A stretch of DNA of 64,000 bases from contig NZ_JAUQYP010000001.1 in the NCBI RefSeq assembly GCF_030586465.1, forward strand, positions 558,001 through 622,000, in the 5' to 3' direction. Below are positions 18,782 to 28,425 of this stretch, one piece after another. The notes under the pieces were generated by a model. It ran no database searches. It saw only the letters and a list, made by a program, of their open reading frames with translations, and was not told where the DNA came from. The position numbers and the translations under genes were made by a program. Within the stretch, counting starts at the first letter, position 1. Every line of letters begins with the position of its first letter. The stretch is from Actinotalea lenta (GTDB lineage: Bacteria; Actinomycetota; Actinomycetes; Actinomycetales; Cellulomonadaceae).

Positions 18782-18807
18782 ATCGGCCGTGACGGGCCGG
18801 TGTTGAG
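18782..18807 (-). promoter_or_regulatory. FliA-type promoter of the cheB unit
   Basis: On the minus strand CTCAAC (18802-18807), 14-nt spacer, GCCGAT (18782-18787), between the mcp stop and the cheB start. Box sequences and spacing are identical to those before fliC and flgB. Confidence 0.75.
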
Positions 18808-18814
18808 TGGTGGG

Positions 18815-20482
18815 TCAGAAGCGGAAGCTGGCCACCTCGGACCGCAGCGCGTCGGACATCGCCGCCACGCCCGCAGCGTCGTCGTGCAGCCGTGCGGCGA
18901 CGCCGCTGGACTCCTCCGCGCCCTCCGCGAGCCCCCCGACGGCGCCCGCGATCGCGACGAAGCCCTCGGCCGCGTCGTTGATCTGGCGGGACATCTCGAT
19001 GGCGGTCGCGCTCTGCTGGTCGACCGCCGCGGCGATCGCGCTCTGGTACTCGTCGATCCGCCGCACGACCTGTGCGATCTCCTCGATCACGCTCACCGCG
19101 GCCACCGTCTGCGTACGGTTCGCGTCGATCCTGCGGGCGATGTCCTCGGTGGCCTTGGCGGTCTCCTGGGCGAGCTCCTTGACCTCCCCCGCCACCACCG
19201 CGAAGCCCTTGCCGGCCTCCCCGGCCCGCGCAGCCTCGATCGTGGCGTTCAACGCCAGCAGGTTGGTCTGCTCGGCGATCTGGGTGATCGCCGTGACGAC
19301 GTTGCCGATCTCCGCGGCGCTGTCACCGAGGGCGCTCACGGTCCCGGCGGCATTCCTGGACGCCTCGACCGCCCGGGCGGCGTACCCGGCGGCCTCGGTC
19401 GCCGAGCGCTGGATGTCCTCGATCGAGGAGGCCATCTCGCCGGCCTGGGCGGACAGCTGCTCCACGGTGGTCGAGGCCTCGGTCGCCGCGCCCGCGACCA
19501 GCTCGGCCCCGGACGTCGCATCCTGGGACTGCGCGGCCACCTGCGCCGAGCCCTCGTCCAGGTTCCGGGCCGTGCCGGCCAGCTCGGACGCGCGCTCGAG
19601 GACCCCGGTCAGCGCTGCGCGCAGCGCCCGCTGCGCGCTCGTCAGGGCCTGAGCCATCTGGCCGATCTCGTCCCGGGAGGCCAGGTCCGCCTGCACGGTG
19701 AGGTCGCCCCGCGCCATCGCGTCGAGCGACCCCTTCACCACGGCGACCGCCCGCCGGATCGACCGGGCCGTGAGCAGCCCGAACCCGGCCAGCACCAGGA
19801 CGCCCAGGCCGATCAGCGCGAGGACGAGACGCAACGCCTCCGCCGAACGCGTGGCCGCCACGGCCGCCGCGTCCCCCATCCGGGTGGTCACGTCGTCCAG
19901 GGCCTTGGCGATCGCCTCCGTGTACGCCCGGGAGAGCGGTTCCGCGGCGCTGCCGAGCACCGTCCCGTAGGCCGCCATGTCGTCCGACTTCGCTGCGGGA
20001 AGGAGGTACGTGTCCCGGACCTGCAGCCACTGCTGGTGCGCCTCGACGAAGTCGGACCACCCTTGGAGGTCGCCGGCGCCGGCCTTCTCGGCCGCGGCGA
20101 TCTCGGCCGCGATCGTGGTGTCCATCGTCTGGAGCCTGGTCAGCCAGGGGCTCTGCAGCGTCGCGCTCTGCGTCGCGGCGATCTGGGCGACGATGCCCTC
20201 CGAGGTGGCGAGGTCGACCCGGATCTGTGCGACCCGGGCCGCCACGTCCCGCTGGAGCGCGGCGAGGGACGCCGTCCGCGCGGCCTGGTCCTGCATCGCG
20301 GCAACCGTCGCGACGCCGACGCCGATGGCCAGCAGAGCGACGACCGCGACCAGCACCAGGATGCGCGCCTGGATCGAGCCGCGGGCCGTCACGCCGCGCG
20401 CGGCCCGGAGCGCGGTCCCCAGAACGCGGCGCAGGTGACTCGGACCCGCCTCGCCGTCCGGTGACTTCCTCGGTCCACGCAT
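18815..20482 (-). CDS. Methyl-accepting chemotaxis protein
   Basis: 555 residues. TM1 at about 40-62 and TM2 at about 215-240 bracket a helical extracellular sensor of about 150 residues, which resembles a four-helix-bundle sensor. A HAMP region follows ([27 protein letters not shown]), then the signalling domain with the conserved tip [22 protein letters not shown]-type sequence (about residues 390-420). ATG 20482 is chosen because GAGGAGAGGGA precedes it. It has no C-terminal CheR-docking pentapeptide (ends EVASFRF). It is the only receptor in the window, third in cheA-cheW-mcp. The ligand is unknown. Confidence 0.94.
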   Translation of the reverse strand: MRGPRKSPDGEAGPSHLRRVLGTALRAARGVTARGSIQARILVLVAVVALLAIGVGVATVAAMQDQAARTASLAALQRDVAARVAQIRVDLATSEGIVAQIAATQSATLQSPWLTRLQTMDTTIAAEIAAAEKAGAGDLQGWSDFVEAHQQWLQVRDTYLLPAAKSDDMAAYGTVLGSAAEPLSRAYTEAIAKALDDVTTRMGDAAAVAATRSAEALRLVLALIGLGVLVLAGFGLLTARSIRRAVAVVKGSLDAMARGDLTVQADLASRDEIGQMAQALTSAQRALRAALTGVLERASELAGTARNLDEGSAQVAAQSQDATSGAELVAGAATEASTTVEQLSAQAGEMASSIEDIQRSATEAAGYAARAVEASRNAAGTVSALGDSAAEIGNVVTAITQIAEQTNLLALNATIEAARAGEAGKGFAVVAGEVKELAQETAKATEDIARRIDANRTQTVAAVSVIEEIAQVVRRIDEYQSAIAAAVDQQSATAIEMSRQINDAAEGFVAIAGAVGGLAEGAEESSGVAARLHDDAAGVAAMSDALRSEVASFRF

Positions 20483-20598
20483 CGTCGCGTCCCTCTCCTC
20501 GTTCGTCGGGGAGGCGGCGACGTGGGCCGGCAACGCGCCGCGGGACACGGGGACTCCTGGGCGCCGTGCAGGGCCGTTGTCGCGGCCTCCGGTGGGGA

Positions 20599-21024
20599 TC
20601 AAGCGGCCTGCGCGGTCGCCTTCTGGACGTCGAGCGCCATGAGCAGACTGGTGGGCAGCTTGTAGGCGCCCACGATGAGCTCGCGCAGCGCGGGGTCGAG
20701 CGTGTCCGGCGGGGTCTCGAACTGGGACTCGGCGACGTCGATGACGTCGCCGACCTCGTCGACGAGCAGGCTGATCGGCTCGCCGTCCACCTGGACGACG
20801 ACCATCATCGGCTCGGCGTCCTCCGCGAGCGGCGCCAGCCCGAGGCGGTGGCGCAGGTCGATCGAGAGCACCACCTCCCCGCGCAGGTTCACCAGTCCGG
20901 CGACACCGGACGGGGCGAGCGGGACCGGGGTGCGGTCCTGGGACCGCAGCGCCTCCTGGACCAGGAGGACGTCGACGCCGTAGTGGGCGCCGCCGAGGAC
21001 GAAGGTCGCGAGCTGTCGGCTCAT
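20599..21024 (-). CDS. cheW: Chemotaxis coupling protein CheW
   Basis: 141 residues, a single CheW domain: [43 protein letters not shown], and [24 protein letters not shown]. CheW links receptors to CheA in the signalling array at the membrane. It starts 1 bp after the cheA stop, so it is translated with cheA; the receptor gene follows after a 116-bp gap in which I see no gene. Confidence 0.95.
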   Translation of the reverse strand: MSRQLATFVLGGAHYGVDVLLVQEALRSQDRTPVPLAPSGVAGLVNLRGEVVLSIDLRHRLGLAPLAEDAEPMMVVVQVDGEPISLLVDEVGDVIDVAESQFETPPDTLDPALRELIVGAYKLPTSLLMALDVQKATAQAA

Positions 21025-21025
21025 G

Positions 21026-23416
21026 TCACACCTCCACGAGGGCGAACGCGTCGGCCGCCTCGTCGTCGAAGAACATCGGGTCGGCCGCAGCCACCGCGGC
21101 TCGGACGTCCAGCAGCTCGGTGACGCGGTCCTTGAGGACGGTCGAGCCGACCAGGCCCATGTCCCCGAGCTCGCTGTGCTGGGTGACGGTGTCGTCGACG
21201 ATGTCGACGATCTCGTCCACCACGATCGCCACGGCACGATCGCCGCGCGTGTAGACCACCACGACGATCTCGTCGCGCTGGTCGGACATCGAGCCCAGCA
21301 CCCGGTCCAGCCGCACCACCGGCGTGATGGAACCGCGGTACTGCATGACCTCCCGGCTGCCCACGTGCTCGAGCACGTCGACCGGCAGCCGCTCCAGGCG
21401 GGTGACCGCGGACAGCGGGATCGCCACACGGCGCCCGTCGCCGATGCCCGCCACGAGCACCTGCTCGACCTCGGCACGCACCGCGTGCTCGTCCTCGCTC
21501 GACCGCCGCGCCTGCTCGACGCTCTCGGAGGCGAGGCTGCGCCGGGCCAGGCCCTGGATGTCCAGGATCAGGGCGACCTGGCCGTCGCCCATCAGCGTCG
21601 CACCGGCGTACAGGCCGATCGCCTTGAGCCGGCCGGACAGCGGCTTGACGACGATCTCCTCGGTGTTCAGCACGCGGTCCACGAGCAACCCGAAGCGCAC
21701 CGTGTCGGTCTGGAGCACCGCGATGGTCGCGTGCGAGCCCTCCCGGCCGGGGCGGCCGAACACCTCGCGCAGGTCGACCAGCGGCAGCAGGTCCCCCCGC
21801 AGCCGGTAGACCGGGGCCGAGCGGATGTACTCCACCCCGCCCTGCTCCGCCTCGACGTCGAGGGCCACCAGCTCCAGCAGGCTGACCTGCGGGATCGCAT
21901 AGGTCTGCCGGTCGCACTCGACCGTGACCGCAGGCATGATCGCCAAGGTCAGGGGGATGCGCAGCCGCCACGTGGTGCCACGTCCGGGAGTCGAGTCGAC
22001 GTCCACCGCGCCGCCGATCGCCTCGATCTTGGTCCGCACGACGTCCATGCCCACCCCGCGGCCGGACACGTTGGTCACGGTGGCGGCGGTGGAGAAGCCG
22101 GGCAGGAACAGCAGCTGGAGGAGATCGGCCGGAGCCATCTGGTCCACCTGGGCGACGGTGCGCAGGCCCTTCTCGACGGCCTTGGCGGCCACGACGTCCG
22201 GGTCGATGCCCTTGCCGTCGTCGTTCACCTCGACGATCACCTGCCCGCCGGCGTGGTACGCCCGCAGGGACAGCACGCCCTGGGCGGGCTTGCCCGCAGC
22301 GGTGCGGTCGGCAGCCGCCTCGATGCCGTGGTCGACGGCGTTGCGGATGAGGTGGGTCAGCGGGTCCTTGATCGCCTCGAGCAGGCTGCGGTCCAGCTCG
22401 GTGTCCCCCCCGATCATCTCCAGCCTGACCTGCTTGTGGCAGGCGGCAGCGAGGTCACGCACCATGCGCGGGACCTTGGACCACACGTGCTCGATGGGCT
22501 GCATGCGCGTCTTCATGACGCCCTCCTGCAGCTCCGAGGCGATCAGGCTGAGCCGCTGGGACGCGCGAGCGAGGTCGATGTCGCCCTCGTTGGCCAGCCG
22601 CGCGATCGCGTTGCGAGCCAGGACGAGCTCGCTGACCTGACGCATCAGCGCGTCCAGCAGGTCCACGTCCACCCGGATCGACGTGTCGGTCGCGGTCCGG
22701 GCCGCGTGCTCGGACTCGCCCGACGGCGTGATCGGCTCCGACGCCTCGTGGGGGTGCGGCACCTCGGGAGCCGGGGGCGCCGGATCCTCGGTCAGGACGG
22801 TCGTCCCGGGCATCTCGGCGGACGCGCTCGGCGCCGCACGCTTGGTCGCGCGCTTGGCGGCGGGCTTGGTGGCGGCCTTGACGGCACGCTCGGGGGCTGC
22901 GGCGCGCTCGGACTCCATCTGCTCCTCCTCAGCAGGCGCGGCCTCAGACGCGGTCTCGGCCACGGGCTCGACGACGGGCTGGGCGACGGGCTGGGCGCTC
23001 CCGTCGGTGGTAGGCGCCTCGGACACGTGCTCACCGGCGAGCACCGCCTCCAGCAGGCGGACCGTCGGTGCGACATCCACGGAGCCTTCGCCACCGCTGC
23101 GCTCGATCTCGCGCAGCAGCTCACGCACGCCGTCAACCATGCGCAGCAGCACGTCAGTGGTCGGCTGGTCCATGGACCGCTTGCCGTCCCGGAGCTCGAC
23201 CAGCAGGTTCTCCCCGACGTGCGTGAGGCTCTCGAGCTTGCCGAACGCCAGGAACCCACTGGTCCCCTTGATCGTGTGGATCGTGCGGAAGACACTTCCG
23301 AGCAGCTCACGCGAGCCCGGCGCGCTCTCGAGGGCGACCAGGTCCGAGTCGAGCTGGTCCAGGTTCTCGTGGCTCTCCACGAGGAACTCGTGGACGATCT
23401 CGTCCAAGTCCTCCAC
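21026..23416 (-). CDS. cheA: Chemotaxis histidine kinase CheA with two CheW-like domains
   Basis: 796 residues. HPt domain with phospho-His47 (FRTIHTIKGTSGF), then a long Ala/Pro/Glu/Lys-rich linker (about 130-240) without an obvious P2 domain. The dimerisation helices are at about 246-305. The ATPase domain (306-490) has the N box HLIRNAVDHGIE, G1 NDDGKGID, and the glycine-rich SGRGVGMDVV and GRGTTWRL. The CheW-like P5 domain (about 495-640) is followed by a second CheW-like domain (about 655-780). CheA autophosphorylates in response to receptors and passes phosphate to CheY and CheB. Preceded by a FliA-type promoter. Confidence 0.96.
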   Translation of the reverse strand: MEDLDEIVHEFLVESHENLDQLDSDLVALESAPGSRELLGSVFRTIHTIKGTSGFLAFGKLESLTHVGENLLVELRDGKRSMDQPTTDVLLRMVDGVRELLREIERSGGEGSVDVAPTVRLLEAVLAGEHVSEAPTTDGSAQPVAQPVVEPVAETASEAAPAEEEQMESERAAAPERAVKAATKPAAKRATKRAAPSASAEMPGTTVLTEDPAPPAPEVPHPHEASEPITPSGESEHAARTATDTSIRVDVDLLDALMRQVSELVLARNAIARLANEGDIDLARASQRLSLIASELQEGVMKTRMQPIEHVWSKVPRMVRDLAAACHKQVRLEMIGGDTELDRSLLEAIKDPLTHLIRNAVDHGIEAAADRTAAGKPAQGVLSLRAYHAGGQVIVEVNDDGKGIDPDVVAAKAVEKGLRTVAQVDQMAPADLLQLLFLPGFSTAATVTNVSGRGVGMDVVRTKIEAIGGAVDVDSTPGRGTTWRLRIPLTLAIMPAVTVECDRQTYAIPQVSLLELVALDVEAEQGGVEYIRSAPVYRLRGDLLPLVDLREVFGRPGREGSHATIAVLQTDTVRFGLLVDRVLNTEEIVVKPLSGRLKAIGLYAGATLMGDGQVALILDIQGLARRSLASESVEQARRSSEDEHAVRAEVEQVLVAGIGDGRRVAIPLSAVTRLERLPVDVLEHVGSREVMQYRGSITPVVRLDRVLGSMSDQRDEIVVVVYTRGDRAVAIVVDEIVDIVDDTVTQHSELGDMGLVGSTVLKDRVTELLDVRAAVAAADPMFFDDEAADAFALVEV

Positions 23417-23466
23417 GTCCGCCTCCCAGACACCGCTGACGGGTTCTCCCGTCGTTCGGTGGCCTG

Positions 23467-23492
23467 ATCGGTCGCCGGGGCGCCGTGATGAG
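23467..23492 (-). promoter_or_regulatory. FliA-type promoter of cheA-cheW-mcp
   Basis: On the minus strand CTCATC (23487-23492), 14-nt spacer, ACCGAT (23467-23472), about 50 bp before the cheA start. One mismatch in the -10 box (A for G) relative to the other sites; spacing is identical. Confidence 0.65.
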
Positions 23493-23604
23493 GCGTCGTC
23501 CGCGGTGGGCGCTCAGGGACCTGCCCGGCGCCGCGACAAGACGGCACGAAACGGACGCCGGGCGCCCGGCTGCTCACCCGGATGCCGCAACCCGGCGGCG
23601 TCGC

Positions 23605-23844
23605 TCAGGTCGTCGGCGGCCGCAGCGCTCGAAGTGACTCCACCGTCGCCTCGTCGCCCCCGGAGCGGGCGGCTTCCTCGTTGGCCCGCTTGACGGCCTC
23701 GAGGACCTCGGCCCGGTTCACCCGGACCGACCGGGGCGCGTCGATCCCGATGCGGACCCCGTCGCTGCGCACGTCGATCACGGTGATGACGATGTCGTCA
23801 CCGATGATCAGGCGCTCACCGACGCGGCGCGACAGGACCAGCAT
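23605..23844 (-). CDS. csrA: Carbon storage regulator CsrA
   Basis: 79 residues. Starts MLVLSRRVGERLIIGDDIVI, followed by the RNA-binding strands and RVNRAEVLEAVKRANEEA. The family Arg in the RAEV region that contacts GGA motifs is present. CsrA represses translation of target mRNAs; in Gram-positives it targets flagellin mRNA and is sequestered by FliW, which is encoded at 53859-54296. Last gene of the flbD-to-flhF unit, 49 bp after flhF. The C-terminal 25 residues are longer than in E. coli CsrA (61 residues). Confidence 0.96.
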   Translation of the reverse strand: MLVLSRRVGERLIIGDDIVITVIDVRSDGVRIGIDAPRSVRVNRAEVLEAVKRANEEAARSGGDEATVESLRALRPPTT

Positions 23845-23893
23845 GCACGGGAGACTATCTGCTCAGGTGCGTGACGTCGCCGTTCGCGCCCGA

Positions 23894-25228
23894 TCAGTCC
23901 CAGCGGGCGTCGTCCGCGAGACGCTCGCCGAGGACCGCCGCCCACACCACGGGGGAGGCGGGCAGGCCGTCGAGCCAGCCCACCGGGACGCCGAGGTTGA
24001 GCACCGTGCCGGGCGCCTGGGCGTCGAACGTGTGGGCCGCGGCCACCGCGTCGAACGGCCTGCGGGCCCCCACGGCGCGCAGCCACCGCCGGATCTGCAC
24101 GCCGCGCAGCCGCGCGTCGACCGCCGCCCACGCCTCGTCCGGTGCGAGCGAGTCCAGCAGCAGAGCGCCCGCAGCCGTGCCCGCGACTCCGAGGGCGACC
24201 ACGAGCGGAGCGTCCTGCGGGACGCGCTCACGCAGCCGGCCGGCCGCCGCCGTCGTCTGGACGCGGCGCCCGTGCCCCGGCAGGGCGTCGACCTCGCCTG
24301 CCAGCACCACGTCGTGGGGGGCCAGCCCGGCGCGCTGCGCCATCTGCGTCGCGGTCCGCACCGCGAGCTCGGCAGGCCCGGCCACCACCACCATGGTGCC
24401 AGGCACGAGGTGCGTGCCCCGGGGCCGGTCGAAGGTCCGCACCAGGCCGGAGAGTGGGACGTCGGCGTTCGGGTCGAACGCAGCGAGCAGCCGGGTCGGG
24501 ATTCCGAGCTCGAGCAGCGCCGCGACGCTCGCCCCGGGCCGGACCTCGTCCGGGACGGTCGGACCCGCGTCCCAGGTCTCGGCGGCGTCGGAGGGTCCGG
24601 CCCCGGCGGTCTCACCGGGACCGGGCTCCGGGGGCGAGGAGGGCGCGGAGGCGGCTGCGGAGCCTCCTGGCCGGGCGATCCGGGGGGGCGCAGGCGCCGG
24701 GGCCCAGGCAGGACCCGGGTCGACCCGCTCGGCGCTGCCCGACCCGGTCCCCGCGTCGGGCGTAGCCGGCCCGGTCCCCGCGTCGGGCGTGGCCGGCCCG
24801 GTCCCTGCGTCGGGCGTAGCCGGAGCGGCCGGCGCGTCGGAGGCTGCCGGCGCGTCGGCCTGCGGCTCGGCCGTGATGCGCTGGACCGAGGCGAGCACCT
24901 CGGCGAAGGCAGACCCGGCCGTGGAGACCCGGGGGTCGGCCTCAACCGCGTCGGCGGCCGCGAGCAGGGCGTCGAGCCCGACCGGCTCGGCCGTTGTTCC
25001 GGTGGGGCGGTGCGCCTGCTCGGGTGCGGGGCGGGCGCGAGTACCTCGCCGCGGCTTGTCGGGCACCTCGACCGTCAGCTCGTAGTGCTCGCGTGCGAAG
25101 AACCCGGCGATGCCGCCCGTCCGGACACGCTCGGCACGCACGATCTGGGCGTCCGGGCCCATCTCGTCCCGGACCCGGAGCATGAGGGAACGCAGATCCT
25201 GCCCGTCAAGCAGCAATCGCGTGGACAT
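23894..25228 (-). CDS. flhF: FlhF-like protein with degenerate GTPase domain
   Basis: 444 residues. The N-terminus (LLLDGQDLRSLMLRVRDEMGPDAQIVRAERV, then GGIAGFFAREHYELTVEV) and the position after flhA indicate FlhF. Residues about 60-215 are a Pro/Ala/Gly linker with three copies of ATPDAGTGP (DNA about 24745-24830). The SRP-type GTPase region is recognisable by order, but the P-loop is lost: VVVAGPAELAVRTATQMAQRAG stands where G-x4-GKT should be, so GTP hydrolysis is unlikely. FlhF normally sets flagellar position and number with FlhG, which is absent here. Overlaps flhA by 23 bp. Confidence 0.7.
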   Translation of the reverse strand: MSTRLLLDGQDLRSLMLRVRDEMGPDAQIVRAERVRTGGIAGFFAREHYELTVEVPDKPRRGTRARPAPEQAHRPTGTTAEPVGLDALLAAADAVEADPRVSTAGSAFAEVLASVQRITAEPQADAPAASDAPAAPATPDAGTGPATPDAGTGPATPDAGTGSGSAERVDPGPAWAPAPAPPRIARPGGSAAASAPSSPPEPGPGETAGAGPSDAAETWDAGPTVPDEVRPGASVAALLELGIPTRLLAAFDPNADVPLSGLVRTFDRPRGTHLVPGTMVVVAGPAELAVRTATQMAQRAGLAPHDVVLAGEVDALPGHGRRVQTTAAAGRLRERVPQDAPLVVALGVAGTAAGALLLDSLAPDEAWAAVDARLRGVQIRRWLRAVGARRPFDAVAAAHTFDAQAPGTVLNLGVPVGWLDGLPASPVVWAAVLGERLADDARWD

Positions 25229-27263
25229 CGGTCACCACACCCACCGTCTCGATCCGCAGCCCCGCCCCCGTCACCTCGCTGTAGGACAGCACAGGAAGGG
25301 TGGGAAGCGACAGCACCACGGTACGGCGCAGCGCGGGACGCAGGGCGGGGGCGCACACCAGGACCGCCTGACGGCCCCCGGACTCCGCCTGAGAGACCTG
25401 GGTGCGCAGCGAGGACAGCAGGCTGTCGACCCGCGCGGGGGGGAGCAGCAGCTGCGCGCCGCCGTCCGCCGGCCTGATCGCCTCGACCAGGCTGTGCTCG
25501 AGCGTCGGGTCCAGGGTGATCACCCGCAGCACCCCGTCGCTCGCGTACGGCGCGGCGAGCGCCGGACCAAGACCGCCCCGGGCGGCCTCCACCAGGCCCT
25601 CGGGGTCCGTGGAGACCTTGGCGCGCAGGGTCAGGGCCTCGTAGATCCGGCCCAGGTCCCGCACGGGGACGCGCTCGACCAGCAGTCCCTGCAGGACACG
25701 CTGCACCTCGCCCAGGGTCAGGAGGTTGGGCACCAGCTCGTCCACCACGGAGGGGTTGACCTGCTTGACGCCCTCGGTGAGCACCCGCACGTCCTCGCGG
25801 GACAGCAGCCGCGGCGCGTGCGCGTCCACGATCGCACCCAGGTGGGTGATGAGCACGGAGACCCGGTCCACCACGGTGGCGCCCACCAGCTCCGCGGAGT
25901 GCCGCAGCTCGGCCGGGATCCACTTGCCCGCCAGCCCGAAGACCGGCTCGACCACCGAGGTCCCCGGTAGCCCGTCGAGGCTGTCGCCCAGCGCGAGCAG
26001 CCGGCCGGACGGCGCCTCGCCGCGACCCACCTCGACGCCGGAAATCTTGACCACGTACGTCGAGTGCGGCAGGTCCACGGAGTCCCTGGTGCGCACCGGG
26101 GGGACCACCACGCCCAGCTCGAGCGCGATCTTGCGGCGCAGTCCGCGGACCCGGGCGAGGAGGTCACCGTCCCCGCCGCCGCCGACCAGGTCCACCAGGT
26201 CGGGCGCGAGGAGGATCTCCAGCGCCGGGACCCGCATCTGCTCGATCAGCTGCTCGGGGCTGTCCGAGGACGGCGTGGTGGCGACCTCGAGCTCCTGGGA
26301 CTGCGCGGCAGCCGTCTCCCTGGCCTTGGCCGCCTTGATCCGCTGCGCAACGATCAGGAGCAGGCTGCCGACCAGCACGAACGGCACCTTGGGCATGCCC
26401 GGCACGATGGCGAGCCCGATCGCCGCCGCACCTGCGATCAGCAGCGCGGTGCGGCTCTGGGTCAGCTGGGAGCTCGCTGCGGTCCCCATGTCCGACTCGG
26501 CCGTCGCCCGCGTCACGATCAGACCGGTGGACACCGACATCAGCAGGGCCGGGATCTGGGAGACCAGGCCGTCGCCCACGGTCAGCAGGCTGAAGCGGTT
26601 GATCGCGTCGCCCGCGGACATGCCCATCTGGAGCATGCCGACCGCGAAGCCACCCAGCAGGTTGATGACCGTGATGATGATCCCCGCGATCGCGTCGCCC
26701 TTGACGAACTTGGAGCCGCCGTCCATCGCCCCGTAGAAGTCGGCCTCGGCGGCGACCTCCTTGCGGCGCCGACGGGCCTCGTCCTCGTCGATGAGGCCCG
26801 AGTTGAGGTCCGCGTCGATGGCCATCTGCTTGCCGGGCATCGCGTCGAGGGTGAACCGGGCGCCGACCTCGGCCACCCGCCCGGCACCGTTCGTGATCAC
26901 CGCGAACTGGATGACCACCAGGATGAGGAAGATCACCAGGCCGATCACGAGCGAGCCGCCCACCACGTAGTGCCCGAACGCGTCGATCACGTGGCCGGCG
27001 TAGCCGTCCTTGAGGACCAGGCGGGTCGAGGCCACGTTCAGCCCCAGCCGGAACAGCGTGAGCACCAGCAGCAGGGACGGGAACACCGAGAAGTCCAGCG
27101 GCTTGGTGACGTACATGCTGGTCAGCAGCACCACGAGGGACAAGGCGATGTTGGTGACGATGAGGACGTCGAGCACGTAGGCCGGCAGCGGCACCACGAG
27201 AAGCAGCACGATGCCGACCACGCCTGCGGGCACGGACAGCTGGGTGAGGTTGGTGAGCTTCAT
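25206..27263 (-). CDS. flhA: Flagellar type III export gate protein FlhA
   Basis: 685 residues. About eight N-terminal membrane segments (residues 10-330), including the FHIPEP-region equivalents (ARFTLDAMPGKQMAIDADLNSGLIDEDEARRRR and DGGSKFVKGDAIAGI). A cytoplasmic domain of about 330 residues binds export chaperones. FlhA forms the nonameric ring of the export gate and uses proton motive force to move flagellar subunits. ATG 27263 matches the family start. The gene follows flhB by 46 bp and overlaps the flhF-like gene. Confidence 0.97.
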   Translation of the reverse strand: MKLTNLTQLSVPAGVVGIVLLLVVPLPAYVLDVLIVTNIALSLVVLLTSMYVTKPLDFSVFPSLLLVLTLFRLGLNVASTRLVLKDGYAGHVIDAFGHYVVGGSLVIGLVIFLILVVIQFAVITNGAGRVAEVGARFTLDAMPGKQMAIDADLNSGLIDEDEARRRRKEVAAEADFYGAMDGGSKFVKGDAIAGIIITVINLLGGFAVGMLQMGMSAGDAINRFSLLTVGDGLVSQIPALLMSVSTGLIVTRATAESDMGTAASSQLTQSRTALLIAGAAAIGLAIVPGMPKVPFVLVGSLLLIVAQRIKAAKARETAAAQSQELEVATTPSSDSPEQLIEQMRVPALEILLAPDLVDLVGGGGDGDLLARVRGLRRKIALELGVVVPPVRTRDSVDLPHSTYVVKISGVEVGRGEAPSGRLLALGDSLDGLPGTSVVEPVFGLAGKWIPAELRHSAELVGATVVDRVSVLITHLGAIVDAHAPRLLSREDVRVLTEGVKQVNPSVVDELVPNLLTLGEVQRVLQGLLVERVPVRDLGRIYEALTLRAKVSTDPEGLVEAARGGLGPALAAPYASDGVLRVITLDPTLEHSLVEAIRPADGGAQLLLPPARVDSLLSSLRTQVSQAESGGRQAVLVCAPALRPALRRTVVLSLPTLPVLSYSEVTGAGLRIETVGVVTDVHAIAA

Positions 27264-27309
27264 CGTCGGGCTCCTGGGTCGAGGGCCGGGCTGGTGAGGC
27301 GGGCGGTGG

Positions 27310-28425
27310 TCATGCGGCCACCGCCCCGTCGAGCGTGGTCGGGCCGCCCGGGGCTCGGTGGATGCCCTGGGCGGAGCCGCGGCGGCGCAGCGCCATGACG
27401 AAGGCGAGCACCCGCGCGACGGCGACGTACAGGTGCGCCGGGATCTCGTGGCCGATCTCGCACGCCGCGTGCAGGGCCCGCGCGAGCGGCACGTCCTCGA
27501 CCATCGGGACCCGCTTGTCCGCGGCCTCCTTGCGGATGCGCGCCGCCACGTGGCCGGCACCCTTGGCGACCACCTTCGGGGCGCCGCTTCCCGGCTGGTA
27601 ACGCAGCGCGACGGCGACGTGCGTGGGGTTGACCAGGACGACGTCGGCGTCCGCTACTGACGCGATCATCCGGTTGCGGCTCATGGCGAGCTGCCTCGAC
27701 CGGATCTGACCCTTGACCAGCGGGTCACCGTCGGACTGCTTCTGCTCGTCCTTGATCTCCTTCTTGGACATCCGGGTCTTCTTGCGGTTCCGCTTGGCGA
27801 TGACGAACACGTCGAACGCCGCGAGCACGAGACCCGCCAGGACGGCGGTGCGCACCAGGCCCGAGACGCCGCCGGACGCGGCAGTCAGTACCGAGGACAA
27901 CGAGTGCGTGCCGGAGCCGAGCATGAGCGGCACCATGCCCTGGACCACCGACCAGAGCACCGCGCCGATCGCCGCGGTCTTCAGCGCGGCCTTGGCGCCC
28001 TGCCACAGGGACTGCATCCCGAACACCCGCTTGGCGCCCTTGGCGATGTTGAACTGCTCGAACTTCGGCTTGAGGCGCTTGCCCGAGACGTGCACGCCGC
28101 CCTGCGCCGCGGAAGCCACCACCGCCGCGAGGACGACCGCCCCGAGCAGCGGCGCCAGGGTCGAGATGATCGATCCCAGCCCGTCGCTCAGCGCCTTCGT
28201 CGCCGACCCCACGTCCGGGTTCGCGATCACGTCCCGAACCGTCTCGAGCTGGCGCCGGCCGGCGCTCGACGCCGAGGACGCCACCATCGGCAGCACGAGG
28301 GCGCCGACCCCCACGCCGAGCCAGGCGGACAGGTCCTGCGACTTCTGCAGCGCACCGTCCCGCCGCAGCTCCTTCATCCGCTTCGGGGTGGCCTTCTCGG
28401 TGCGCTCCTGAGCGTCGTTGCTCAC
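27310..28425 (-). CDS. flhB: Flagellar export switch protein FlhB
   Basis: 371 residues. Starts SNDAQERTEKATPKRMKELRRDG; four membrane spans follow, then the cytoplasmic domain with the self-cleaving NPTH (ADVVLVNPTHVAVALRY, about 265-268). Cleavage switches export from hook-type to filament-type substrates, with FliK as the ruler. The GTG start at 28425 overlaps the fliR stop (GTGA, 28422-28425). The tail after the cleavage domain is slightly long and Pro/Gly-rich. Confidence 0.97.
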   Translation of the reverse strand: MSNDAQERTEKATPKRMKELRRDGALQKSQDLSAWLGVGVGALVLPMVASSASSAGRRQLETVRDVIANPDVGSATKALSDGLGSIISTLAPLLGAVVLAAVVASAAQGGVHVSGKRLKPKFEQFNIAKGAKRVFGMQSLWQGAKAALKTAAIGAVLWSVVQGMVPLMLGSGTHSLSSVLTAASGGVSGLVRTAVLAGLVLAAFDVFVIAKRNRKKTRMSKKEIKDEQKQSDGDPLVKGQIRSRQLAMSRNRMIASVADADVVLVNPTHVAVALRYQPGSGAPKVVAKGAGHVAARIRKEAADKRVPMVEDVPLARALHAACEIGHEIPAHLYVAVARVLAFVMALRRRGSAQGIHRAPGGPTTLDGAVAA

